Assembly: GCA_004193595.1 (NCBI GenBank)
Contig: RPGQ01000011.1
Location: forward strand, 80,062 to 144,061
Source of the DNA: Desulfobacteraceae bacterium Eth-SRB2
GTDB taxonomy: Bacteria > Desulfobacterota > Desulfobacteria > Desulfobacterales > UBA11574
DNA length: 64,000 nt
Reading direction: 5' to 3'
The translations under genes and the position numbers were made by a program. This document shows, one piece after another, positions 36,679 through 46,322 of this stretch. Position 1 is the stretch's first letter. Every line of letters starts with the position of its first letter. The notes below the pieces were generated by a model that saw only the letters and a list, made by a program, of their open reading frames with translations, was not told the origin of the DNA and did no database searches.

Positions 36679-37257
36679 TTAAATTGAATCGATAATAATA
36701 TCATTCATGTCTCTTTTGGGCACATGATGAACGCCCTGATTATCCCGCCAGTACCGGATATTATTATCAGAACCAACGGGTTCTATCACAACTTCTTCTT
36801 TGGGTTTTCCAATTGCAATTACAAGAAGTATTTTAAATTTATTGTCTATATCCAATATCTCCGTGAACTGTTGACGGTTTATCGCTCCGAACATACATCC
36901 GGCAAGCCCCTTTTCCCTGGCGCCCAATAGAATGCTCTGGCCGGCAATACCACAATCGTATCCAATATACGGGTTGGCCTTTTCGGTATCACCGAGGATA
37001 ATAATATATCCTGCGGGCTGTTCTCCTTGTTTGGGGCCGGGCCAGTTTTTTAGGTACGCCGCCCATCCAAGGCATGAAAATACCCGGGCGTTTTTATCAG
37101 GGGTAGAGCAAAGAATGTATTTTAACGGCTGTAAATTTGCTGCTGATGCTGAAAGTCTTGCCAGATCGACCAGATCTTTCAATGTCTCCGGAGTTACGGC
37201 ATGGTCCTGGTAAAATCTGCGGCAACTTCTGTTTTTTCTTATCAGATCTGCAATCAT
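36679..37257 (-). CDS. Nitroreductase-family flavoprotein
   Basis: About 192 aa from ATG at 37257; the frame extends to 37338 but that part runs into repeat R4. FMN-binding signature RKNRSCRRFYQ at the N-terminus, then SASAANLQPLKYILC near 45, and GCMFGAINRQQFTEIL near 120, as in nitroreductases. NAD(P)H-dependent reduction of an unknown substrate. It lies 15 bases before pckG on the same strand and may be its leader gene. Confidence 0.85.
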   Translation of the reverse strand: MIADLIRKNRSCRRFYQDHAVTPETLKDLVDLARLSASAANLQPLKYILCSTPDKNARVFSCLGWAAYLKNWPGPKQGEQPAGYIIILGDTEKANPYIGYDCGIAGQSILLGAREKGLAGCMFGAINRQQFTEILDIDNKFKILLVIAIGKPKEEVVIEPVGSDNNIRYWRDNQGVHHVPKRDMNDIIIDSI

Positions 37258-37284
37258 GGGTATGGGTTCTTCATTTGGTGCGAA

Positions 37285-37360
37285 ATTATAAAAAAACAAG
37301 TTAGTTCGCTTCGCCCCGCCTGCCATTGCAAGGCACAAGCGGGCAGGTCACAATTGGAAT
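37285..37360 (-). repeat. Intergenic repeat R4 piece
   Basis: Reverse-complement copy of the motif CATTCCAATTGTGAGCGAAG seen at 41800 and 43845, here with extra bases between ATTGGAATG and CGCTTCGC. It overlaps the 5' region of the nitroreductase gene. Confidence 0.6.
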
Positions 37361-37727
37361 GTCAGGAGAAATTGAGCTGTTAAGTCTTGATGAGTTCAAA
37401 CGCCTATTTGATGATTTCTAAGACAAAAGCCGTACAAAATAAGACTGTCAATGAAAGAATCGTTTTTAAGCTGGCTTCTAGGAGCGTGATTGTCTAATTA
37501 CGAAATTTCAAAACTGTGGGCATACTCTGGTGCAAATCTTTCGGCGAAATTCAAAGCGAATACGGTGAAGTATCAAAAGATTTGACCCCAGATATATTGA
37601 CCTTGTTCTTGATTCAAGAAAAATAGCTAATAATTCAGCCACTCAAGGCAACAAAGTCACAAAGAATAAGTATGAATTAAAATGGCATCAAAAGAATTAT
37701 ATTATAATTTTGGGTGTCTTAATTTCT
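37361..37727 (+). pseudogene. Duplicated 3' tail of the DUF6178-type gene and its downstream spacer
   Basis: The plus strand here aligns with the minus strand of about 32010 to 31625: TCAGGAGAAATTGAGC, then TTAAGTCTTGATGAGTTCAA, then ATATATTGACC and the whole spacer GAATAAGTATGAATTAAAA. It carries stops and indels relative to the gene. At its right end it replaces the 3' end of rdgB. Confidence 0.85.
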
Positions 37728-38231
37728 TCACCAATGGTGGCTCGGATAAAAGAAGATCGGATCGTACCCGAATCCATTTGATCCGGCAGGGCTTTCCGTG
37801 ACCAGGCCCTGGCAGCGAGCTTCATATGTCAGGGCAGGACCTGTGGGAACCGCTATGGAGATGACGCATTCAAAGGCGGCCCTGCGGTTGGATTTTTCTT
37901 TCATTTCCTCAAGGAGCTTTAAATATCTCTGTTCATCGGTTGCATTTTCGCCGGCATATCGTGCCGAATGGATGCCCGGAGCACCATCCAGGGCTTCGAC
38001 TAAAAGTCCTGAATCATCAGCCAGCGCCGGCAACCCGAGGATTTTTGCTGCGAAACTCGCTTTTTTGTATGCATTTTCATCAAAAGTATCCCCATCTTCT
38101 ACCAGGGCGGGGATGGGTCCAAAATCGCCCAAATTTTTGATATCAACCGGAAAATCCTTTAAAAGATCCCTGATTTCTACTGTTTTGCCTTTGTTGCGGG
38201 TGGCAATAACAAGAGTGATCGATTTTTTCAT
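37728..38231 (-). CDS. rdgB: RdgB/HAM1 XTP/dITP pyrophosphatase, C-terminus replaced
   Basis: House-cleaning NTPase that hydrolyses XTP and dITP. Motifs: VIATRNKGKTVEIRDLL near 7, EDGDTFDENAYKKA near 46, ALADDSGLLVEALDGAPG near 69, and GSNGFGYDPIFF near 152. The normal protein is about 200 aa and ends with a conserved SHR-x-x-A segment. Here only 167 aa are left, with the foreign tail PSHHW. The missing segment contributes to base recognition, so activity is doubtful. The break coincides with the duplicated DUF6178 tail. Confidence 0.85.
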   Translation of the reverse strand: MKKSITLVIATRNKGKTVEIRDLLKDFPVDIKNLGDFGPIPALVEDGDTFDENAYKKASFAAKILGLPALADDSGLLVEALDGAPGIHSARYAGENATDEQRYLKLLEEMKEKSNRRAAFECVISIAVPTGPALTYEARCQGLVTESPAGSNGFGYDPIFFYPSHHW

Positions 38232-38306
38232 TCAAACCTCATATCGTAGCAAAAATGATTTAAAGACGGGAAAATTTAATTTTATCATTGAGATATAACT
38301 ATTAAC

Positions 38307-38484
38307 TAGTGTCCATCCATAAATGGTCTTTTTGCCCAATCTCTGCGTTATGCTCAAAAAATAATCCTCGGAATATCAAATATATGCCTGCCTGTCCCGT
38401 AGGTCGGCAGATCGTACCGGGGTGGTTATTTTTTTCGCATGCCTTGATCTTGAACAAAAATCCTCATTAATGGACGGACACTAA
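38307..38484. repeat. Repeat R2, full copy
   Basis: About 178 bp with inverted ends TAGTGTCCATCCATAAATG and TTAATGGACGGACACTAA. Interior ATGCTCAAAAAATAATCCTC. Another full copy is at 54417-54612 and a half copy at 29606-29671. Confidence 0.85.
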
Positions 38485-38618
38485 CTAAAACCAATACTAT
38501 AAATCATGGTTAGATTTTTGTAAAGTTTTTTCAATTGCTTGTTGGACTAAAGAAAATTCTTTACACGTCAAGGGCTGCTGATATATGAGTCCTTCATAAC
38601 ACCATACGGAAGAGCCAA

Positions 38619-38782
38619 TTTCAAAACGTCCCATTTTGACCAATCTCTGTGTTGGGCTCAAATTTTAATCCTCGAAATACTCAATGTATTCGTGCCTGCC
38701 CCGTGAAATGCGAAGCCTATTTCTCTGGGGTGGTTAAAATTTTCGCCCGCCTTGATCTTGACCAAACTAAAACGTTTTGAAA
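38619..38782. repeat. Repeat R3, copy 1
   Basis: Inverted ends TTTCAAAACGT and ACGTTTTGAAA enclose AATCCTCGAAATACTCAATG and CTGGGGTGGTTAAAATTTTC, also found at 47011-47330. It ends 48 bases before the iorA start, so it may lie in the iorA promoter region. Confidence 0.75.
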
Positions 38783-38830
38783 CAGGCTCGGAAAAACAGA
38801 AAATGTAAATTAAAGTTTAAGGAAGGTACC

Positions 38831-40684
38831 ATGCACAAATTACTCACTGAACATTCCGGTCTGAAAATGCTGCTTTTGGGCAACGAAGCCATTGCCCGTG
38901 GGGCGGTTGAGGCCGGAGTCGCTGTTGGAACAACATACCCCGGCACGCCCTCTTCAGAAATATCGACCAACTTTTTCCAGATGTCCCGGGAAAGCGACCT
39001 TTATTTTGAATACAGCACCAATGAAAAGGTGGCTCTTGAAGTGGCGGCCGCTACGGCAAATTCAGGACTTCGCAGCATGTGTGTTATGAAACATGTGGGC
39101 ATGAATGTGGCTGCAGACGTTTTTATGACGCTCGCTTACATTGGTGTTAAGGGAGGGCTTGTTATCGTTACTGCCGATGATCCGTATATGTTTTCGAGCC
39201 AGAACGAACAGGACAACCGTTATTATAGCAAGTTTTCGGGTCTGCCCATGGTTGAGCCGTCTTCGGTGCAGGAGGCCAAAGATATGGTTGCCTATGCCTT
39301 TGATATTTCAGAAAAACTTCAGCAACCGGTTATCTTCAGAACAACCACTAGAATAAATCATTCCACTGCCGACGTGGTTCTTGGCGAAATCAAGGCGCCC
39401 CAAACCAGCGGTGATATTTCCAAAGATCCTTTCAATCAGGTACCCGTTCCTGCGGTTGCCAGAAATCTTCATGCGAGACTGCTAAAAAAACTTGAAACCG
39501 CTGAAAAGATGTCCGAAAATTCAAAGTACAATTTCATCATGGGAAACGGCGTCTGGGGAATTATATGTAATGGGGTCAGTTATAATTATGTGTCTGATGC
39601 AGCCAAAGACCTGAACATAGAACATCGGGTTAAGATATTTCGTATGGGATTTTCGTATCCCATGCCCCGAGCTACGATCAAACAATTTTTAAAAGAGTGT
39701 GAAAAAGTGTTGGTTGTGGAGGAAGGCGAGCCTTTCATGGAAGAAACGGTCAAGATGCTGGCACAGGAGGAAAAACTTACCCTTCCGATTTTGGGGAAAA
39801 GTGAAAAATATTTCTCACGACTGTATGAATTCGATCCCGCTCTGGTAAGACAATCCATGGCAACCTGTTTTGATGTGGCGTATACGCCGGCCAAGGTCCC
39901 GGATCTTTCCGATATTCCTGAAATTCCGGATCGTCCGCCCAACCTTTGTGCCGGATGCTCTCATCGGGCCACCTTTTATGCGGTTAAAAAGGCCTCGGAA
40001 GGTATGGATACCATTTGTCCCACCGATATCGGCTGCTATACCTTAGGATTCCTTCCACCGCTTGCCATGGGAGATTTTCTGATATGCATGGGAGCTTCTG
40101 CAGGCGTATCCTGCGGTTTTTCAATAAAGACCAACAAGAAAGTCATTTCCTTTATCGGAGATTCCACCTTTTTTCATTCCGGAATACCCGGTTTAATTAA
40201 TGCCGTCTATAATAACCATAATTTTACCATGGTCATTCTTGATAACGGCACCACGGCCATGACCGGTCATCAGCCGAATCCCGGTGTTGATATGAAAGAA
40301 CTGGATATTGACGGATACGGGAGGGTGTCTATCGAAGAGATCGTTCGGGCGGTGGGGGTATCCCACGTTACGGTGATCCGGCCGTACCGGGTAAAAAAGA
40401 GTATTCATGCCGTCAAAGAAGCCCTGAATTTTAAAGGCGTTTCGGTGGTGATATCCAAAGAAATGTGTACGCTGTATGCGAAAGGTCTGAAAAAGGCCCG
40501 GGGAAAGCCTTTTTTTGTTAGTGACAAATGTAAAGGCCACAAAAATTGTATTAATGAGCTTGCCTGCCCGGCCTTTTATATAGAGAATCAACGGGTTAAT
40601 ATCGATCCGGTCATGTGTTCGGGGTGTTCGGTCTGCGCCCAGATCTGCCCGGAGCATGCAATTTTACCCATTAGGGACACATAA
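38831..40684 (+). CDS. iorA: Indolepyruvate:ferredoxin oxidoreductase, alpha subunit
   Basis: 617 aa from ATG at 38831, chosen for AAGGAAGG just upstream. It oxidatively decarboxylates aryl pyruvates to aryl-acetyl-CoA and reduces ferredoxin. The pyrimidine-binding domain is N-terminal (GTTYPGTPSSEIS near 32-44). The TPP-binding half has CAGCSHRATFYAVKKA near 375, FIGDSTFFHSGIPGLINAVY near 440 and NGTTAMTGHQPNPG near 470. A C-terminal 2[4Fe-4S] domain follows (CKGHKNCINELACPAF and CSGCSVCAQICPEHA). Length and order are normal. Confidence 0.95.
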   Translation: MHKLLTEHSGLKMLLLGNEAIARGAVEAGVAVGTTYPGTPSSEISTNFFQMSRESDLYFEYSTNEKVALEVAAATANSGLRSMCVMKHVGMNVAADVFMTLAYIGVKGGLVIVTADDPYMFSSQNEQDNRYYSKFSGLPMVEPSSVQEAKDMVAYAFDISEKLQQPVIFRTTTRINHSTADVVLGEIKAPQTSGDISKDPFNQVPVPAVARNLHARLLKKLETAEKMSENSKYNFIMGNGVWGIICNGVSYNYVSDAAKDLNIEHRVKIFRMGFSYPMPRATIKQFLKECEKVLVVEEGEPFMEETVKMLAQEEKLTLPILGKSEKYFSRLYEFDPALVRQSMATCFDVAYTPAKVPDLSDIPEIPDRPPNLCAGCSHRATFYAVKKASEGMDTICPTDIGCYTLGFLPPLAMGDFLICMGASAGVSCGFSIKTNKKVISFIGDSTFFHSGIPGLINAVYNNHNFTMVILDNGTTAMTGHQPNPGVDMKELDIDGYGRVSIEEIVRAVGVSHVTVIRPYRVKKSIHAVKEALNFKGVSVVISKEMCTLYAKGLKKARGKPFFVSDKCKGHKNCINELACPAFYIENQRVNIDPVMCSGCSVCAQICPEHAILPIRDT

Positions 40685-40976
40685 TTCGTACCATTTTGTT
40701 TTGAAAATATAGCCGCTTCAGGTATAATTAAATTTTTACTGAAAAAACTAATGGATAAGGGCTCGTAATGAAAGAATCCGTCCGGGCTATTAATAAAGAT
40801 TTTCGTTCAAAGAGGATATTTCATTTTTAACCAAAATCGCTTATGGTTCTTTCATAACGATCCCTAATCCACTCAAACAGTTTCCAGCAAAAATTTAATC
40901 ATACCTGAAGCTCCATATAAATAAATTTGTTTCAAGGAACTTGAAGATTGCCATAACTCAAAGATTGGATTATTAA
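40685..40976. other. Spacer between iorA and iorB
   Basis: 292 bases separate two genes that are usually adjacent. It contains a small repeat also found at about 28490 (ACGATCCCTAA-CCACTCAAACAGT), but no gene. A piece of inserted sequence may have separated the operon. Confidence 0.45.
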
Positions 40977-41573
40977 ATGAATACAACAAGATTAATAATA
41001 GTGGCTGTGGGCGGACAGGGAAATCTTCTGGCTTCCAGGGTTCTCGGAGAAGCCGCACTTCTTTCGGACATTCCTGTGCGTATGAGTGAAATACACGGTA
41101 TGGCTCAACGGGGCGGTGTTGTTGAATCCTCAATTGTGTTTGGGGATGCCCGAAGCACCGTAATTTCGGACGGTGAGGCGGATGTGCTAATAGGGTTTGA
41201 GCCGTCGGAAACCCTGCGGGCCTTAAATAAATGCAATTTAAATACGGTTGTTATTACAAATCTGGCCAAGCTTCCGTCTTTTACGGTGACCACGGGAAAA
41301 AGTGTTTATCCGGATCTGGATGTGCTGCAGGAGTTGATTCGAAATAAAACGGCGAAACTTATTGCCTTTGATGCAGCGTCCCTGGCAATTAAAGCCGGAA
41401 ATGTTTTGTCCGTAAATATGGTTTTGCTGGGCGCCTTGATTCAAACCCATACCGTTCCCCTGTCCGCCGAAAATGTCAAAGAAGCGATAATAAAAAGAAC
41501 CCGAGAAGCTTTTGTTGAGTCCAACTTAAAGGCTTTTGATCTCGGGTTCTCCGCCGCCCAAGGGCTCGGATAA
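40977..41573 (+). CDS. iorB: Indolepyruvate:ferredoxin oxidoreductase, beta subunit
   Basis: A 198 aa gamma-domain subunit. VAVGGQGNLLASRVLGEAAL near residues 10-29 and EIHGMAQRGGVVESSIVFGD near 38-58 are the signature of the catalytic gamma domain in 2-oxoacid:ferredoxin oxidoreductases. It completes the alpha-beta enzyme with iorA. Start at the first ATG; no strong ribosome site. Confidence 0.93.
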   Translation: MNTTRLIIVAVGGQGNLLASRVLGEAALLSDIPVRMSEIHGMAQRGGVVESSIVFGDARSTVISDGEADVLIGFEPSETLRALNKCNLNTVVITNLAKLPSFTVTTGKSVYPDLDVLQELIRNKTAKLIAFDAASLAIKAGNVLSVNMVLLGALIQTHTVPLSAENVKEAIIKRTREAFVESNLKAFDLGFSAAQGLG

Positions 41574-41636
41574 TTAAATGTCTCGAAAATTCTACAAGTT
41601 ATTGAAAGTAAAAGTATTTTTTAGGATTATATTTTT

Positions 41637-41860
41637 AACTCGGCCATGGAATAATGGAATGACGATTTAAAGAAAATGACATTCCTCTATTTAATTTCCG
41701 TCAAGAGGAATTTTACAATAACCCAACTTTCCATTTTCCCAGGACCCAATATTTTTACCCAGTGAAACTTTTTTCTATTTCACCGGGGCCAGTGTTCCAA
41801 TATTCCAACATTCCAATTGTGAGCGAAGCGAACTAACTTGTTTCACAGTTTTCATTCAGG
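41637..41860. repeat. Repeat R4, copy upstream of recN
   Basis: Contains runs of ATGGAATAATGGAATG and its complement, ending in ATTCCAACATTCCAATTGTG and AGCGAAGCGAACTAACTTG. Similar to 43675-43872. The two halves are inverted, so the region can fold. Confidence 0.7.
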
Positions 41861-41905
41861 CGCTATTTAACCCGAAGCGCCGCTCCATGATTTACAGTTG
41901 CGTGT

Positions 41906-43609
41906 ATGCTTCAAGAACTCTCCATTAGAAACTTTGCGATCATCGATGATCTTCAGATATCCTTTTCAGACGGACTGAATATTTTGAGCGGCGAAACCGG
42001 CGCCGGCAAGTCTATCATCATAAATGCGGTCAATCTTTTGCTTGGAAGCCGGGCAAATGTCGGGCTCATTCGTACGGGTAGCCAAACAGCGGAACTTGAA
42101 GCATTGTTTCAAATTGCAAAGCAAAGCACCATCGCCGGTATTATGGAAAAAAACGGTTTTCATCCCCAAGAAGGGCTTTTGATAAGAAGGATTGTTTCCC
42201 GCAAAGACCGCCACCGGATTTATATCAACGGACATCTTGCCACCACTCAAACACTGAATTTGATCACCGAAAATCTTGCCAGCATATCCGGGCAGCACGC
42301 TCATCAGAGAATGCTAAGAGAAGAGAACCAGTTGGAAATAATTGATCAGTTTGGAGATTTGATTTCCCTGCGTGATGAGGTTTTTTCGTGTTTTCATGAA
42401 ATAGTTCCGTTGATTCGCAATCTTACAAACCTGAAGGCGAAACAGGCGCGTTACGCCGAACATGTTCAGTTGCTCGAATTCCAGCAAAAAGAGATCCGGC
42501 AGGCATCCATAATCCCGGAAGAAGATGTCGCGCTTGAGCAGGAACGGATCCGTCTGAAAAATGGAGAAGAACTTTTTCAGGCGGTTCACAGCAGCGTTGA
42601 AGCGCTTTACAGTGCACCGGGTGCGGCTGTTGAACGCCTTGTAGCGGTGAAAAAAGATCTTGAAAAAGCTTCCCGCATAGACCCCGGCCTGGTTCCGAAG
42701 ACAGAGCGTATCGCCGAAGCAGCCATTAATCTTGAAGACATTGCTGAAGCGCTTAGAACTTATCTGAAAAATATACAGATCGACGAAAACCGTCTTGAAG
42801 CGGTTGAAGCACGCCTTGACACCCTGTCCAAGCTCAAGCGCAAATATGGAACGTCTCTTGAGGATGTCCTGTTGAAACTTGAATCCATAGACCATGAGCT
42901 TTCAGGAATCGATAATCTATCAAAGGATATCGCCGATTTCGAAAAAAACCTTTCCTCTTTGCACAAAAAGCTGGTCAAACTGGCCATAACCCTTTCAAAC
43001 AAAAGGAAAAGCACAGCGGCGACACTTTCCAAAAAAGTGGAAAGAGAACTGGGCACCCTTAAGATGTCCCAAACAAAATTCCAGATTTCCTTTCGAACAC
43101 TACCTGTGGATGAACATACAGATGCCTATCTTTCAACAGAAGAGAACATCATCACTGAAACCGGAATCGATCGCATCACCTTCCTGATTGCTCCGAATGT
43201 GGGAGAGCCGCTCAAACCGCTCAACAATATTGTCTCCGGCGGTGAACTTTCGCGGGTTGTCCTTGCGTTAAAGGCCATACTGGCCAGAACCGAAGCGGTT
43301 GAGACCATTGTTTTTGATGAGGTCGACGCGGGAATCGGAGGGAGTGTGGCGGAGGTGGTGGGGAAGAAGCTCTCATCCCTTGCCCGTCATCATCAGATCA
43401 TTTGTATAACTCATCTACCTCAGATTGCAAAATTCGGCGACCACCATTTCAATATTTCAAAGCAGGTTGCCCGCGGGAGAACCCGAACCACCATAACCCG
43501 TTTAAGCCAAGCGGAACGCGTCAAAGAGATTGCCAGGATGCTTGGAGGGGAAAAAATCACCCGCGCCACTCTTGATCATGCACATGAGATGATAGATAAA
43601 ACAGTCTAA
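41906..43609 (+). CDS. recN: DNA repair ATPase RecN
   Basis: A 567 aa SMC-like recombination and repair protein. Walker A GETGAGKSIIINAVNLLLGS near 30-49, long coiled-coil arms (about 150-370) and, after PLNNIVSGGELSRVVLALKA near 437 (signature), Walker B TIVFDEVDAGIGG near 470. The final THLPQIAKFGDHHFNISK is typical of RecN. ATG taken at 41906. Confidence 0.95.
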   Translation: MLQELSIRNFAIIDDLQISFSDGLNILSGETGAGKSIIINAVNLLLGSRANVGLIRTGSQTAELEALFQIAKQSTIAGIMEKNGFHPQEGLLIRRIVSRKDRHRIYINGHLATTQTLNLITENLASISGQHAHQRMLREENQLEIIDQFGDLISLRDEVFSCFHEIVPLIRNLTNLKAKQARYAEHVQLLEFQQKEIRQASIIPEEDVALEQERIRLKNGEELFQAVHSSVEALYSAPGAAVERLVAVKKDLEKASRIDPGLVPKTERIAEAAINLEDIAEALRTYLKNIQIDENRLEAVEARLDTLSKLKRKYGTSLEDVLLKLESIDHELSGIDNLSKDIADFEKNLSSLHKKLVKLAITLSNKRKSTAATLSKKVERELGTLKMSQTKFQISFRTLPVDEHTDAYLSTEENIITETGIDRITFLIAPNVGEPLKPLNNIVSGGELSRVVLALKAILARTEAVETIVFDEVDAGIGGSVAEVVGKKLSSLARHHQIICITHLPQIAKFGDHHFNISKQVARGRTRTTITRLSQAERVKEIARMLGGEKITRATLDHAHEMIDKTV

Positions 43610-43674
43610 CATTTCGGAAATTATAAACTTGTTGAAATTAATCGTGATTATTGAGAGATGATATTTTTACATAG

Positions 43675-43872
43675 CAAATGGAATAGTGGAATAATGGAAT
43701 GTTGGAATATTAGAATATTGATTTTGAATAGAATTTTATCATTTTTAAACACTTCTACCTCATATCAATAAAAATTTGCCAAAAACCCGGTTTTCCATTT
43801 TTCCAAAACCCATTACTCCATTTTTCCAGTATTCCAACATTCCAATTATGAGCGAAGCGAACTCACTTGAAA
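43675..43872. repeat. Repeat R4, copy upstream of the 7TM kinase
   Basis: Begins GCAAATGGAATAGTGGAATA, ends CAATTATGAGCGAAGCGAAC four bases before the next gene. Shares order and sequence with 41637-41860. Confidence 0.7.
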
Positions 43873-43876
43873 TACC

Positions 43877-46069
43877 ATGACGTTTTATAGCCTTCCGCCA
43901 TTTTTGACATTGTGCTGCTTTATGGGGCTTGCCGCTCTGGCTATTTTCTACGGCCCCAGAACCAAAACCAACCTGCTTTTTTTTACGATCTGCGTCTTCG
44001 GATCCTTTCTATATATCGACATACTTTTTGCATTCAATGCAAGATCTGCCAAAACCGCTCTTTGGGTCAGTCGTACCGCCCATTTTTTTATTGTGTATGC
44101 ATTCCCCGTGTACATTCATTTTTTTCACACCTATCTCAATATTTCGGGGCGAAAATGGCTTATCCGGGGTGCATATGCCCATGCATTTTTTCTGATGTGC
44201 CTTACTCCGACTCCTTTTTTTATTGAATCCATGCAGAAACATTATTTCGGTTATTTTCCAACAGCCGGAACCCTTTATTTTTTTTCAGGACTGGCCGTGT
44301 TTTTTGCTATCCTGTATGTCCTGATACTGCTAGTGAATGCCATCCGCAAAGAGACCAACAGTTTTCACAAAAACCGGCTTAAATACTTGTTTGCCGGATT
44401 TGGTATTATGGGTCTAATGAACGTGTTAAATGTCTTTCCTATCTATGGATATTCGGTATATCCTATTGGAAATTTAAGCTTTTTTCCCCTTATTCTTTTT
44501 GCTGTCGGACTTTTCAAGCATGATCTTCTTGACACGGGAATATTTATCAAAAAGAGTCTTATCTATTCAATTTTGACCGCACTTCTAACCTGCTTATATG
44601 CTCTGATCATCATTATGGCGGATAAGGTCTTTAAGAATTTTAATTTTTCAGATTCCATTTATTTCCCCATATGCTTTTTTCTTTTAATTGCTTTTGTTTT
44701 CGGACCGCTAAAATCAAAAATACAGGTGGTTATCGATCGCATCTTCTTCAAAGGAAAGTATGATTATCAGAAAACCATCAAACGGGTCAGCCAGTTAATC
44801 GTATCTGTGCTCGATTATGAGGAAATCGGCAAACTTCTGATGGATACGGTTGTTGATACCATGAAGGTTCGTCATTACGCTCTTTTTTTATGGGATACAT
44901 CCGGTTCGAGTTTTATAAATTTTTCTTCCCGCGGGAAACCCATTGATCAGGGGCGCCCCATTTTGATAAACACGGAAACTCCCGTGATAAAATTCATGAA
45001 AAATCACCGACAGCCCGTTATGAGCAAAGATCTTAAACAAAAGATTTCATCCCCCGAGATACCGGATGTCCTCAAAGATATGGATAGACTGGGCGCGGAA
45101 ATCATTCTTCCCATGATTTTTGAGGAAAACCTGAACGGATTTATTGTTTTAGGGGAGAAGCTTTCCGGGGATCTTTTTACGCATGAAGATATGGATCTTC
45201 TTGAAACGCTTGCCGGCCAGAGTTCACTGGCGGTTGAAAATGCGCGTTCCTATAAGTCACTTAATGATCTGAAGGAGAATCTTGAAAAAAAGGTCGAAGA
45301 AAGGACCATAGATCTAAAACACGCTCTTTCTGAAAAGGAGCGGACCCAGGAAATGTTAATTCGCTCGGAAAGTCTTGCCGCAATCGGTCAATTGGTTGCA
45401 GGAGTTGCCCATGAACTGAATAATCCGTTGACAACCGTTACCAGCCTGGTACAGGCCACCATAGAAGATATTGAGCAATGGGATGAACAAAAACCTTTAG
45501 ACCCGGACTTGATAGACGACCTAAAGTATGCCGATAAGGAGCTTGGTCGGGCCAAGTCCATTGTGGCAAGTCTGTTAGGGCTCTCCCGACAGACCCAGAC
45601 CTATTCGGAAGCGGTGAGCATCAATTCGGTGGTAAAAGATGCGTTACGGATTATGCACAACCAGTATAAACATCACGGTTTGGAAATCGTGGAAAATTAT
45701 GACCGGAACCTCCCGGATATCCAGGGGAATTTTGCTAATTTAGGTCAGGTGGCGCTGAATATTATTCAAAATGCCATTCAGTCTGTTATTCATAACAAGG
45801 GAGTCATATACTTAGATACATGGTTTGACCCTGATAAACGCCGGGTGGTTTTTTCTTGCAAAGATACCGGACCCGGCATTCCCGAATCTATCCGGCAGGA
45901 CATTTTCAAGCCCTTTTTTACCACCAAAGAGGTTGGCCAGGGAACCGGCCTGGGATTATACATCTGCCATGAAATCGTCCGGAAACATGGCGGCACGTTA
46001 AAACTCAGAGACAGTGACGGACCGGGTACCGTGTTTGAGGTAACGTTGCCCATAAATGGTAAATCTTGA
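43877..46069 (+). CDS. Hybrid-free sensor histidine kinase with N-terminal 7TM region and GAF domain
   Basis: 730 aa. Seven or eight membrane helices fill residues about 1-265. A GAF domain (about 300-455; VVDTMKVRHYALFLWDT, then LAGQSSLAVENARSYKSL) is followed by a coiled coil (460-490), a HisKA domain with VAGVAHELNNPLTTVTSLVQ near 510, and a HATPase domain with NIIQNAIQSV, DTGPGIPE and GQGTGLGLYICHEI. No receiver domain and no adjacent regulator. The TGA stop is provided by the first bases of an R1 repeat, so the last residues (NGKS) may differ from the ancestral protein. Confidence 0.9.
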   Translation: MTFYSLPPFLTLCCFMGLAALAIFYGPRTKTNLLFFTICVFGSFLYIDILFAFNARSAKTALWVSRTAHFFIVYAFPVYIHFFHTYLNISGRKWLIRGAYAHAFFLMCLTPTPFFIESMQKHYFGYFPTAGTLYFFSGLAVFFAILYVLILLVNAIRKETNSFHKNRLKYLFAGFGIMGLMNVLNVFPIYGYSVYPIGNLSFFPLILFAVGLFKHDLLDTGIFIKKSLIYSILTALLTCLYALIIIMADKVFKNFNFSDSIYFPICFFLLIAFVFGPLKSKIQVVIDRIFFKGKYDYQKTIKRVSQLIVSVLDYEEIGKLLMDTVVDTMKVRHYALFLWDTSGSSFINFSSRGKPIDQGRPILINTETPVIKFMKNHRQPVMSKDLKQKISSPEIPDVLKDMDRLGAEIILPMIFEENLNGFIVLGEKLSGDLFTHEDMDLLETLAGQSSLAVENARSYKSLNDLKENLEKKVEERTIDLKHALSEKERTQEMLIRSESLAAIGQLVAGVAHELNNPLTTVTSLVQATIEDIEQWDEQKPLDPDLIDDLKYADKELGRAKSIVASLLGLSRQTQTYSEAVSINSVVKDALRIMHNQYKHHGLEIVENYDRNLPDIQGNFANLGQVALNIIQNAIQSVIHNKGVIYLDTWFDPDKRRVVFSCKDTGPGIPESIRQDIFKPFFTTKEVGQGTGLGLYICHEIVRKHGGTLKLRDSDGPGTVFEVTLPINGKS

Positions 46070-46258
46070 CGGTTTCGTAAAAAGTCTCCCGCTTTAGTTC
46101 AGCGGGACGTTGCGCTGCATTTCGCAATCATTCAACGTACGATAAGTACGCCTCATGATTACAAAATTTGCGACGCCTTTTTATCCCGAGAGATTTATTC
46201 GGGGGAATTTGGAGCTTTTTACTTTGCCATAAAATTTGACTTTTTACGAAAACGTCAA
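46067..46258 (+). repeat. Repeat R1, copy 2
   Basis: Starts with TGACGGTTTCGTAAAAAGTC, whose first three bases are the stop codon of the kinase gene. Interior and inverted end (GACTTTTTACGAAAACGTCA) as in copy 1. Confidence 0.88.
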
Positions 46259-46322
46259 TAATCTTGACAATTTCAAAAAGATGGTAAAGGATATTTAATA
46301 AAATGTTTAAAGGAGAGTATAA

